Assembly: GCA_017627955.1 (NCBI GenBank)
Contig: JAGAFU010000060.1
Span: 1 to 64,000 of the forward strand
Direction: 5' to 3'
Source: Bacteroidales bacterium
Lineage (GTDB): Bacteria; Bacteroidota; Bacteroidia; Bacteroidales; UBA932
Length of the DNA: 64,000 bases
The notes below the pieces were generated by a model. It ran no database searches. It worked only from the letters and a program-made list of their open reading frames with translations, and had not been told where the DNA came from. Shown piece after piece: positions 8,076 to 16,351 of this stretch (the first letter of the stretch is position 1; each line of letters opens with the position of its first letter). The position numbers were made by a program, and so were the translations under genes.

Positions 8076-8878
8076 TACTTCGGCTGTTTTCCAATATACG
8101 CTAATATTCCCCCATCCACATAAAGGATGTGCCCATTGACCGCATCCGAGGCGTGCGAGGCCAGAAATACAGCTGGACCACCGAGTTCCGACGGCTCAAG
8201 CCAGCGCCCGGCGGGAGTCTTGGCGCAAATGAAGGAGTCGAACGGATGGCGGCTTCCGTCGGGCTGCTTCTCCCGCAACGGAGCGGTCTGGGGTGTGGCT
8301 ATATAGCCTGGGCCAAGGCCATTGCACTGGATATTGTACTCTCCATATTCAGAACAGATGTTCTTGGTAAGCATCTTCAGACCTCCCTTGGCGGCCGCAT
8401 AAGCCGAGACGGTCTCTCTTCCGAGCTCGGACATCATCGAGCAGATGTTGATGATCTTCCCTTCCCTGCGCTCCATCATCTCGGGCAGGACGGCCGCGCT
8501 GACAATGTACGGACCCACCAGGTCGATGTCAATGACCTGCTGGAACTCCTCCCTTGTCATCTCGTGCATCGGAATCCTCTTGATTATACCGGCGTTGTTG
8601 ACAAGGATGTCGATCTGGCCCACTTCCTCGTGGATTTTCCGGACCATCTCGGCGACTTGCTTCTCATCAGTCACGTCGCAAAGATAACCTTTGACATTTT
8701 CGATCCCGGCCTCTTTGTAATTCTCAAGCCCCTGCTGCAGGGTTTTCTCGTTACGGTTGTTGAATATGACAGTCTTGGCTCCGGCGGCCACGAAGGCCTT
8801 CGCGATTTCGAAACCTATACCGTAGGCTCCTCCTGTTATCAAAGCATTCTTGCCCTCAAGGGAAAAAAGATTGGTCAT
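8075..8878 (-). CDS. kduD: 2-dehydro-3-deoxy-D-gluconate 5-dehydrogenase (SDR)
   Basis: KduD reduces 2,5-diketo-3-deoxygluconate to 2-keto-3-deoxygluconate (KDG) with NAD(P)H. It is a classic short-chain dehydrogenase: cofactor motif TGGAYGIG near the N-terminus, NNAG in DILVNNAGIIKR, and the catalytic Ser/Tyr-x-x-x-Lys in SAYAAAKGG. The start at 8878 (MTNLFSLEGKNALITGG) is chosen because it matches the family start; an in-frame ATG at 8923 would extend through the promoter. It is the first gene of the minus-strand operon with kduI and the DUF4861 gene, and its KDG product feeds kdgK in the rightward operon. Confidence 0.93.
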   Translation of the reverse strand: MTNLFSLEGKNALITGGAYGIGFEIAKAFVAAGAKTVIFNNRNEKTLQQGLENYKEAGIENVKGYLCDVTDEKQVAEMVRKIHEEVGQIDILVNNAGIIKRIPMHEMTREEFQQVIDIDLVGPYIVSAAVLPEMMERREGKIINICSMMSELGRETVSAYAAAKGGLKMLTKNICSEYGEYNIQCNGLGPGYIATPQTAPLREKQPDGSRHPFDSFICAKTPAGRWLEPSELGGPAVFLASHASDAVNGHILYVDGGILAYIGKQPK

Positions 8879-8912
8879 TTTGGTGTCTATTTTATTGATT
8901 TTGTTGTAGTCG

Positions 8913-8933
8913 CGAAAGTACAAACGATTGCAC
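8913..8933 (-). promoter_or_regulatory. kduD promoter with degenerate LacI-type operator
   Basis: On the minus strand TACTTTCG (8913-8920) is a 7-of-8 match to the Bacteroidetes -7 element TAnnTTTG. Overlapping it, 8918-8933 reads GTGCAATCGTTTGTAC, an imperfect palindrome around a central CG that shares the CGTTTGTA half with the perfect palindrome in front of lacI. The operator overlaps the -7 element in the same way at both promoters, which supports shared control by the LacI protein. Confidence 0.6.
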
Positions 8934-9043
8934 CAAAAAACAAGACCTCCGGCCTCTAAAATAAAAAATTAAGCGGGAAATATCCCTTAAATAAAGACCA
9001 AGACCGCAAATTCCGCATTTTTACAAAAATAAAAACGAAAATG

Positions 9044-9075
9044 ACTTGTAAATAATACAAACGTTTGTATTTTTG
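9044..9075 (+). promoter_or_regulatory. lacI promoter and perfect 18-bp operator
   Basis: AATACAAACGTTTGTATT at 9054-9071 is a perfect 18-bp palindrome with the central CG typical of LacI-family operators. It overlaps a perfect Bacteroidetes -7 element, TATTTTTG at 9068-9075, with TTG at 9046-9048 as a plausible -33 element 19 bp upstream. A repressor bound here would cover the promoter of its own gene, and so of the whole downstream train. Confidence 0.75.
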
Positions 9076-9095
9076 CGGAACCCGTAACACTGAAA

Positions 9096-10094
9096 ATGGT
9101 AACTATTTCAGACATAGCCAAATCACTTGGAATCACACCCTCAACTGTTTCCAGGGCTCTTTCAGGCAGTGAAAGAGTCAAGGAATCTACCAGGAAAGCC
9201 GTGGAAGAGACCGCCGAGAAGATGGGGTATGAGCGAAACGAGGCCGCTTCCAGCCTCCGCAAGGGAAGATCGAAAGTCGTCGGGATCGTGGTTCCCAGGA
9301 TCAACAGGGAATTCTTCAGCAATGTCATCGGAGGTGCCGAGTCAGTCCTTGACGAGCATGGCTACTCCGCCCTTATATGCCAAAGCCACGAGAACACATT
9401 GGACGAGATAAAGGCCCTCAAGACATTGAGAAGCAACAGGGTCTCAGGAGTTCTCATTTCCCACGCCATCTCTTCGACAAATGGGGAGCATATTCTCGAG
9501 AACATCGCCCCGGAGGCTATCCTCGTGCAGTTCGACAGGGTTTTCAGCTCCCTTCCCGGCCCGAAGATAATCAGCGACAACTTCCACGGAGCCTATGAGG
9601 GCACCCGCCACTTGATCGAGCAGGGCTACAAGAAGATCGGAATCATCGCCGGTTTCATGACTTCCGAGGCTTACGCCGCACGTCTGAACGGCTACAAGCA
9701 AGCCCTTTCCGACATGGGCATGGAAATTGACGAGGACATCATTTTCTATGGATCCATCGTTCAGAAAGGAGGTTATGAGGCCGGAAAGATCGCTTTGGAC
9801 CGGGGCTGCGACGCTATCTTCAGTACCGGAGACTACACCGCCCTGGGAGCTCTCCAGGCCGCCAGGGAAAGAGGATTGAGAGTCCCCGAGGACTTCGGTG
9901 TGGTCGGAACAGCCGACGAGCGCTTCTCCGCCCTGATCACTCCCTCCTTGAGCTCAATGGCGCAACACCCGTACGAGATGGGCAGGAGGGCCGCCCAGGC
10001 CTTCATCACGTCCCTGAAGCCAGGCGCCAAGGTCGGAGAGATCGTCGTCCCAATGGAACTTATTAAGAGAGAATCATCTTCCAGAATACAATAA
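9096..10094 (+). CDS. LacI-family transcriptional regulator heading the pectin operon
   Basis: The 332-residue protein has an N-terminal LacI helix-turn-helix (ISDIAKSLGITPSTVSRALS, residues 4-23), the hinge region (NEAASSLRKGRSKVVGIVVP) and a periplasmic-binding-protein-like sensor domain to the end. The recognition helix TPSTVSRALSG is of the classic type that contacts CG-centred operators. Only 4 bp separate it from the GH28 gene, so it is probably the first cistron of the operon. The likely effector is a pectin breakdown intermediate such as KDG or galacturonate; this is inferred. Control of a Bacteroidetes pectin locus by LacI, with no hybrid two-component or ECF-sigma gene seen in the window, is notable. 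Confidence 0.92.
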   Translation: MVTISDIAKSLGITPSTVSRALSGSERVKESTRKAVEETAEKMGYERNEAASSLRKGRSKVVGIVVPRINREFFSNVIGGAESVLDEHGYSALICQSHENTLDEIKALKTLRSNRVSGVLISHAISSTNGEHILENIAPEAILVQFDRVFSSLPGPKIISDNFHGAYEGTRHLIEQGYKKIGIIAGFMTSEAYAARLNGYKQALSDMGMEIDEDIIFYGSIVQKGGYEAGKIALDRGCDAIFSTGDYTALGALQAARERGLRVPEDFGVVGTADERFSALITPSLSSMAQHPYEMGRRAAQAFITSLKPGAKVGEIVVPMELIKRESSSRIQ

Positions 10095-10098
10095 AGAA

Positions 10099-11574
10099 AT
10101 GACTATCAAGAATATATTAATGACCATCGGTTTATCGGCACTCCTTCTTCCGCTCTCCTCCCAGGGAAAGAACCGCAATAACGAGTTCAAGGGGCTTTAC
10201 GAGAACCTTCCTTTCAGGATGGAGAGGATCCGGAGGCCTTCAATACCTTCCAGAAGCGTTGATATCAGGGACTTCGGCGGGATCGGCGACGGCAAGTTTC
10301 TCAACACCGAGGCTTTCCGTAAAGCGATAGAGCACCTCTCCTCAAAAGGAGGAGGACATCTCATTGTCCCGGAGGGCATCTGGTTCAGCGGTCCGATCAC
10401 CCTGCTTGACAACATCGATCTTCACATCACTCCGAACGCTGTCCTCGTGTTCTCACCCGACCAGGATCTGTATCCGATCATCGACACGAACTTCGAGGGA
10501 CTGGATGTACGCCGCTGCCTGTCACCGATCAATGCCCTTGGAGCAAAGAACATATCCATCACCGGAGGCGGAATCATCGACGGAAGCGGGGAATATTGGA
10601 GGGAAGTCAAGAAACGCAAGGTGTCTTCCGATCAGTGGAAAACCATCCTCAAGAGAGGCGGAGTCCTGGCGGAAGACGGGTCTGTCTGGTATCCCGACGA
10701 AGGTTACATGAAGGCTCGCAAGACGGCAGGGTCCCTGAATTACCCGGATCCTTCCCTCGACGAGAATGAGATCAAGACCTTCCTGCGACCGGTCATGGTC
10801 TCCCTCAGGGAGTGTGAGAATGTCCTCCTCGAGGACTGCACCTTCCAGAACAGCCCGTGCTGGAATATTCATCCTCTTTACTGCAACAATGTAATTATCA
10901 GGAATATAACCGTCCGGAATCCCCATTATTCGGCCAATGGTGACGGGATCGACATCGACGCTTGCAAGAACGTCATCCTGACGGGGTCTTCGTTCGATGT
11001 GGGAGACGACGCCATCTGCATCAAGTCCGGCAAGGATGAGGACGGAAGGAGGCACGCCTGCTCCTGCGAGAACCTTATCATCTCCGACTGCACGGTCTAT
11101 CACGGCCATGGGGGATTCGTTGTGGGAAGTGAGATGAGCGGAGGAGTAAAAAACATAAAAGTCTCCGACTGCCGCTTCATCGGCACCGACGTGGGTCTCC
11201 GTTTCAAAAGCACCAGAGGCAGGGGCGGTCTCGTGGAGAACATCTGGTGCGAGAATATATTCATGAAGGATATTGTGACCTACGGTGTCGTTTTCAATCT
11301 TTATTACGAAGGTGTGGCGGCGACAGACATGTCAAAGGACACCAAGTCCGACCTCCGGCCGGTCGATGAGACGACTCCTGAGTTCAGGAACATGGATTTC
11401 AGCGGAATTATCTGCTCCGGGGCCAAGCAGTCTGTCTTCATAAATGGCCTTCCCGAAATGCCGATCAAGGGGATCAGGTTCAACGACAGTTACTTCCAGG
11501 CCGACAACGGCAAGGAGATCCACTTCGCTGAAAACATCGAATTCAATAACGTCAAAGAGGATATCAAGCAATGA
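10099..11574 (+). CDS. GH28 polygalacturonase
   Basis: The protein hydrolyses alpha-1,4 bonds in homogalacturonan or digalacturonate and is exported by an N-terminal signal peptide (ILMTIGLSALLLPLSSQG). The right-handed beta-helix carries the GH28 catalytic set: NGDGIDIDACKNV in the N-T-D position, GDDAICIKSG with the Asp pair, GHGGFVVGSEMSGG with the catalytic-site His, and LRFKSTRGRGG as the R-x-K motif. Length of 491 residues is normal for bacterial exo-type enzymes. The last four bases overlap the next gene (ATGA), showing translational coupling. It follows lacI by 4 bp. Confidence 0.94.
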   Translation: MTIKNILMTIGLSALLLPLSSQGKNRNNEFKGLYENLPFRMERIRRPSIPSRSVDIRDFGGIGDGKFLNTEAFRKAIEHLSSKGGGHLIVPEGIWFSGPITLLDNIDLHITPNAVLVFSPDQDLYPIIDTNFEGLDVRRCLSPINALGAKNISITGGGIIDGSGEYWREVKKRKVSSDQWKTILKRGGVLAEDGSVWYPDEGYMKARKTAGSLNYPDPSLDENEIKTFLRPVMVSLRECENVLLEDCTFQNSPCWNIHPLYCNNVIIRNITVRNPHYSANGDGIDIDACKNVILTGSSFDVGDDAICIKSGKDEDGRRHACSCENLIISDCTVYHGHGGFVVGSEMSGGVKNIKVSDCRFIGTDVGLRFKSTRGRGGLVENIWCENIFMKDIVTYGVVFNLYYEGVAATDMSKDTKSDLRPVDETTPEFRNMDFSGIICSGAKQSVFINGLPEMPIKGIRFNDSYFQADNGKEIHFAENIEFNNVKEDIKQ

Positions 11575-13256
11575 GAAGACTCGCCCTCATAGCCGCGGCG
11601 GCAGCTGCCATCACGCTTTTCAGTTCTTTCACGGTCCATCTGATGGGCGACTCCACAATGGCCGACAAAGACCTCTCGAAAGGCAATCCCGAGAGGGGCT
11701 GGGGAATGATGTTCCCCAATTTCCTTGAGGGAGTAGACGTGATCAACTACGCCCAGAACGGTCGGAGCACCAAGAGTTTTATCGACCGGGTCCTCTGGGA
11801 TAATGTCAAGGCCAATCTCAAACCCGGCGACTATGTTTTCATCCAATTTGGCCACAACGACTCGAAAGAGAGCGATCCGGAAAGGTACGCCGCGCCTTTC
11901 GGGGCGTATCAGGAGAATCTCCGCCTGTTCGTGACCACCGCCATTGAGGCGGGGGCGAAGCCTGTCCTGCTGACTCCGGTCGCGCGCCGCTGGTTCACCG
12001 ACGGCAAGCTCGACAGGAACTGTCACGGAGATTATCCGGAAGCCATGAGGCAGGTGGCCGAGGAACTTGGAGTCCCGCTTCTGGACATAACCACGAGTTC
12101 CCTGGACTGGATAGAGAGTCTTGGGGATGAGGCCTCTAAACCTTATTTCATGAGCCTGGAGCCCGGGAAATATGCCATCGCTCCGGACGGGAAAGTCGAC
12201 AACACCCACACAAAGGCCAATGGAGCGAGGAAAGTCGCCCTCCTGGTTTGCGACGCGGTCAGGGAGCAACTCCCAGAACTTGCGGAACATCTTGTGTATT
12301 ACGACATTGTGGTGGACCAGAACGGCTTCGGCGACTACATGACCATCCAGGAAGGAATCAATGCCTGCCCTGACTACAGCCACGTCGCCATCACCCGGAT
12401 CCTCATAAAGAGCGGGGTGTACAAGGAGATGGTCACTATTCCCCACAACAAATTCCGGATCCACCTTAAAGGCCAGGACGCGGAAAACACCATCATCACC
12501 TACGGCAAGTACGCCAAGGACAAATGGCCTGTCAACGGTCTGGACATGGGGACTTCCGGCAGCGCGACGATGTACATCCACTCCAGTTATGTCACCATGG
12601 AGGACATCACGGTTGAGAACAGCGCCGGGGAAGGCAAGGAGATCGCCCAGGCGGTCGCCTTGTTCACCGACGGGGATTTCCTTTTCTTCAACCGTTGCCG
12701 TTTCATCGGGAACCAGGACACGGTCTACACCTACGGACGCTACGGAAAAGATGGCGGAGTCAAGCGGAACTACTTCTTGGACTGCTACATAGAGGGCACG
12801 ACCGACTTCATCTTCGGCCCGTCGATCGCCTGGTTCGAGAATTGCCATATTCATTCAAAGAAGAACAGCTACGTCACCGCCGCATCGACCTTCGAGGGCC
12901 AGAAATGGGGATATGTCTTCCACAAATGCCGCCTGACAGCTGATCCGGAGATCACCAAATGCTATCTCGGAAGGCCCTGGGGCGCTTATGCCAAGACGGT
13001 CTTCATCGAGTGCGAACTCGGTCCCCACATCCTCCCGGAAGGGTGGCACGACTGGGAGAAAGAGGGCAAGCCTGACACAAAGAAGAACTCGTATTACGCT
13101 GAATATCACAACTCCGGCCCTGGTGCCGCCGGGAAAAAGGAAAGGGTCAAATGGTCCTATCAGCTTTCCGACAAAAAGGCCGCTGAGTACACTTTCGAGA
13201 ATGTGATGTTCCAGCCGCAGGATGGAATCGTCTGGAACCCTTACGACAACAAATGA
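11571..13256 (+). CDS. Two-domain pectin esterase: CE12 acetylesterase fused to CE8 methylesterase
   Basis: The 561-residue protein joins two esterases behind one signal peptide. Residues about 20-235 form an SGNH/CE12 rhamnogalacturonan acetylesterase, with GDST (Ser about 28), GHND (about 94-97) and the DNTHT Asp/His pair (about 210-214). Residues about 245-555 form a CE8 pectin methylesterase beta-helix, with VDQNGFGDYMTIQEGI at its start, GNQDTVYTYG and GTTDFIFG carrying the two Asp residues, and LGRPWG with the Arg. It would strip acetyl and methyl groups so that the GH28, PL1 and GH105 enzymes can act. Both neighbours overlap it by 4 bp. Exact ester positions attacked are not determined. 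Confidence 0.93.
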   Translation: MRRLALIAAAAAAITLFSSFTVHLMGDSTMADKDLSKGNPERGWGMMFPNFLEGVDVINYAQNGRSTKSFIDRVLWDNVKANLKPGDYVFIQFGHNDSKESDPERYAAPFGAYQENLRLFVTTAIEAGAKPVLLTPVARRWFTDGKLDRNCHGDYPEAMRQVAEELGVPLLDITTSSLDWIESLGDEASKPYFMSLEPGKYAIAPDGKVDNTHTKANGARKVALLVCDAVREQLPELAEHLVYYDIVVDQNGFGDYMTIQEGINACPDYSHVAITRILIKSGVYKEMVTIPHNKFRIHLKGQDAENTIITYGKYAKDKWPVNGLDMGTSGSATMYIHSSYVTMEDITVENSAGEGKEIAQAVALFTDGDFLFFNRCRFIGNQDTVYTYGRYGKDGGVKRNYFLDCYIEGTTDFIFGPSIAWFENCHIHSKKNSYVTAASTFEGQKWGYVFHKCRLTADPEITKCYLGRPWGAYAKTVFIECELGPHILPEGWHDWEKEGKPDTKKNSYYAEYHNSGPGAAGKKERVKWSYQLSDKKAAEYTFENVMFQPQDGIVWNPYDNK

Positions 13257-14443
13257 GAAAGATCACGATCATAGCAACCGTTCTCACGGTTTTCTCTGCC
13301 TTGACCGCCACGGCCAAGGCTCCGAAGCTTTACATCGAGCTTGTGCGCTCCGAAATGGCCCGTTGCCAGGACGCCAGTTATCTTGACGGCCGTCAGGGAA
13401 CCCTGAAATGGGACTATACTACCGGGCTGGAGCTCAAGGCTTTCCTGGACGTTTATCTTCATTCTGAGCAAACCGAAGAATCCAAGTCCATCCTCTCCTA
13501 CGTCGACGCCTGGTACGACACGATGATCGACGAGAACGGACGTATCCACAAATACAAAGTCTCGAATTATTCCACCGACCACATCTGCCCTGGACGCACC
13601 CTGTTCCAGCTCTACGACCTCACGGGAAAAGAGAAGTACAAGATGGCGATGGACACCCTTTACACCCAGATCCAGGGCATGCCGAGGACTCCGGAAGGAG
13701 GTTTCTGGCACAAGAAAGTCTACCCGGACCAGATGTGGCTGGACGGCCTTTACATGGCGCAGCCTTTTTACGCCGAGTACACTTCAAGGTATATTCCTGA
13801 AAATGAGCGGATGGCGAATTACGTGGACATCACCCGCCATTTCCTGATAGTGGCCGGCCATACTTTCGATCCCAAGACCGGGCTTTACCGCCACGCGTGG
13901 GATTCCTCCCACAAGATGTTTTGGGCAGACCCACGGACCGGCCAGTCCGACCATGCTTGGGGCAGGGCTTTGGGATGGTACTGCATGGGGATAGTCGAAA
14001 CTCTGCCGCTGCTTCCCGACGGAACACCTGGCAAGAAGGAACTTATTGACGTGTTGAAAGAAATCTATAATATCCTGCCTTATTACGCCGACCCCAAGAC
14101 CGGAATGTGGTACCAGGTCCTTGACAAGCCCGGAGCCGAGGGAAACTATGTCGAAGCCACTTGCAGCGCCATGTTCACTTATGCCATGCTTAAAGGAAGG
14201 CGTCTTGGATATCTGGATATTCCGGAAAAGACCTGCAAAAAGACCTACAAGGCTTTTGTCAAGACTTTTATCACACGGGAGAATGGCCTTGTCAACCTCA
14301 ACCGCTGCTGCGAGGTGGCGGGGCTCGGAGGCAAGGACAACCGCCGCGGCGATTACCAGTATTACATTAACGAGCGAATCCGCTCCAACGACCCTAAGGG
14401 CATCGGTCCAGCCATCTGGGCCTCCCTTGAAATGGATAAATAA
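13253..14443 (+). CDS. GH105 unsaturated rhamnogalacturonyl/galacturonyl hydrolase
   Basis: The enzyme removes the unsaturated uronic acid that lyases leave at oligosaccharide ends, producing the KduI substrate. The 396-residue protein has a signal peptide (MRKITIIATVLTVFSALTATA) and the alpha6/alpha6-barrel pattern of YteR-like proteins: CPGRTLFQLYDLTGKEKY, FWHKKVYPDQMWLDGLYMAQPF with the catalytic Asp at about residue 164, HAWGRALGWYCMG, and VEATCSAMFTYAMLKG. The start overlaps the esterase gene by 4 bp. Being exported, it acts in the periplasm before uptake of the monomers. Confidence 0.94.
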   Translation: MRKITIIATVLTVFSALTATAKAPKLYIELVRSEMARCQDASYLDGRQGTLKWDYTTGLELKAFLDVYLHSEQTEESKSILSYVDAWYDTMIDENGRIHKYKVSNYSTDHICPGRTLFQLYDLTGKEKYKMAMDTLYTQIQGMPRTPEGGFWHKKVYPDQMWLDGLYMAQPFYAEYTSRYIPENERMANYVDITRHFLIVAGHTFDPKTGLYRHAWDSSHKMFWADPRTGQSDHAWGRALGWYCMGIVETLPLLPDGTPGKKELIDVLKEIYNILPYYADPKTGMWYQVLDKPGAEGNYVEATCSAMFTYAMLKGRRLGYLDIPEKTCKKTYKAFVKTFITRENGLVNLNRCCEVAGLGGKDNRRGDYQYYINERIRSNDPKGIGPAIWASLEMDK

Positions 14444-14445
14444 CT

Positions 14446-16302
14446 ATGAATATCAGAAGATTAACATTGTGTTTCCTGGCCATCTTCGCTTTGATGGTCT
14501 CATGCGGAGGGGACGACCCCGCGCAACAGGAGTCACCCGCTCCGGCGGCCCCTTCTAACATAGTCCTGCACAGCTCGACCGAGACTTCCCTCACTTTCCA
14601 GTGGGACATGGCCGACAATGCCGTGAAGTACGAATGGAGCATCTTCGAGAGTGGCAGCTCAACGCCGCTTCAAAGCGGGGTGGCGAACTCCAGAAACGTT
14701 GTTATATCGAATCTTAAGGCCGGCACAACCTACACATTCTCAGTTACTTCTATTGGAGCGACAACGGAATCCGGCACAAAGAAATCCACTTCGACAACTA
14801 CCTCCGCCTCAACCGTGGCTCCTCCTCCCGCCCCGGAACCGGAACCAGATCCGGAGCCCGAGCCTGTCAGCTTTGATTATGAGGATTTCCTTATGCCGGA
14901 TTCGGAGGAAGACGAACTGACAAGGGCTTTCCCTGGAGCCGAAGGTGGCGGAATGCTTACCACCGGAGGCCGTGGAGGTGCTGTCTACCATGTGACCAAC
15001 CTGAAAGATTCCGGTGAGGGATCCCTGCGCTGGGCGATTGGCAAGAAAGGACCGAGGACAATCGTCTTTGACGTGGCCGGAGTGATAGAGCTGCAGTCCA
15101 AGCTCAACATCAACAACGGGGACTTGACCATCGCCGGCCAGACCGCTCCCGGAGATGGTATCTGCCTGAAGAACTATACCTTGAGAATAAATGCCAGCAA
15201 TGTGATAGTCAGGTACATACGTTGCCGGATGGGAGATGAGAAGGAGACTGCTGATGACGCGATGAACCTCTATACTGAAGACGGCATCAATAATGTGATC
15301 ATCGACCATTGCTCGATCAGCTGGAGCACTGACGAGTGCGGCTCCTTCTACGGAATGACGGATTTCACCCTCCAGTGGTCCATCCTTTCCGAGAGTCTCC
15401 GCAATTCTGTCCACGATAAAGGAAAGCATGGTTATGGAGGTCTCTGGGGCGGTTCCAACGCCACATATCACCACAACCTGCTGGCTCATCACGACAGCCG
15501 TAACCCTCGTTTGGACCACGATTACCTCTCGCCTCTCAAGGGGCCTGTCAGCCTTGTCAACAACGTGATCTACAACTGGGGAGACAACAGCACCTACGGA
15601 GGAGAGAGCGCCAACGAAAAGAACGAGTTCCGCAAATACAACATAATCAACAACTTCTACAAGCCGGGACCGGCCACGGCCTCAAGCAAGGTCCGTTTCA
15701 TCGACCCGTGGACAAAGGCCTGTGACAACTGCACCAAAAAGACCGGCAGCTCCACGATAGTGCCGGGACACTATTTCATGTCCGGCAACGTGATGTTCGG
15801 CAATGAGGAGAAGACGAACGACAACTGGAAGGGCACAACGGCTTCCGGGAGCGTGATTGCCTCGATCAAGTCCGACAAGGAGTTCACTGCCGATCAGGCC
15901 GCGACCACTTTGACGATTGACTCCGCCGAGGAGGCTTTCAACAAGGTCCTGGAATATTCCGGAGCATCACTCCGGCGTGACGAGGTGGACAAACGAGTCT
16001 CCGAGGAGACAAAGAACGGGACCTTCACGTATTCAGGGTCGAACGGCTCCACTAAAGGACTGATCGACTCCCAGAAAGACGTGGGCGGATGGCCTGAGTA
16101 TAAGGCCACGGAAGAGGAGCTTGCCGCGATGAAGGATTCGGATGGGGACGGGATTCCCGACACCTATGAGGTTCTTTTCGGATTGAATAAATCCAGCGCC
16201 GAGGACGGTTCAGCCAAGACCTTGGACCCCAAAGGACGCTACACCAACCTCGAGATGTATCTCCACTACCTTGTGAGGGACCTTGTGAGCAAACAGAAAT
16301 AA
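14446..16302 (+). CDS. PL1 pectate lyase lipoprotein with N-terminal fibronectin-III domain
   Basis: The 618-residue protein is a surface or periplasmic lipoprotein (LAIFALMVSCGGDD) with an Fn3-type domain at about residues 35-120, a Pro-Glu linker (PPPAPEPEPDPEPEP, about 126-142) and a polysaccharide lyase family 1 beta-helix from about 160. Family stretches are AFPGAEGGGMLTTGGRGG, VTNLKDSGEGSLRWAI, LTIAGQTAPGDGI, IIDHCSISWSTDE and HHNLLAHHDSRNPR. The C-terminus has a calcium-loop-like DSDGDGIPDTYEVLFG. It cleaves de-esterified homogalacturonan by beta-elimination, giving products for GH105. It begins 2 bp after the GH105 stop. Confidence 0.93.
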   Translation: MNIRRLTLCFLAIFALMVSCGGDDPAQQESPAPAAPSNIVLHSSTETSLTFQWDMADNAVKYEWSIFESGSSTPLQSGVANSRNVVISNLKAGTTYTFSVTSIGATTESGTKKSTSTTTSASTVAPPPAPEPEPDPEPEPVSFDYEDFLMPDSEEDELTRAFPGAEGGGMLTTGGRGGAVYHVTNLKDSGEGSLRWAIGKKGPRTIVFDVAGVIELQSKLNINNGDLTIAGQTAPGDGICLKNYTLRINASNVIVRYIRCRMGDEKETADDAMNLYTEDGINNVIIDHCSISWSTDECGSFYGMTDFTLQWSILSESLRNSVHDKGKHGYGGLWGGSNATYHHNLLAHHDSRNPRLDHDYLSPLKGPVSLVNNVIYNWGDNSTYGGESANEKNEFRKYNIINNFYKPGPATASSKVRFIDPWTKACDNCTKKTGSSTIVPGHYFMSGNVMFGNEEKTNDNWKGTTASGSVIASIKSDKEFTADQAATTLTIDSAEEAFNKVLEYSGASLRRDEVDKRVSEETKNGTFTYSGSNGSTKGLIDSQKDVGGWPEYKATEEELAAMKDSDGDGIPDTYEVLFGLNKSSAEDGSAKTLDPKGRYTNLEMYLHYLVRDLVSKQK

Positions 16303-16351
16303 CACATATATAATAACTTACATTCTATTTATCAATTTAACAATCACTTTC

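Noticed and set aside
11490-12854. A 454-codon minus-strand frame opposite the esterase gene
   Set aside because: It is an antisense shadow of the GC-rich CE12-CE8 gene, whose catalytic motifs are all on the plus strand.
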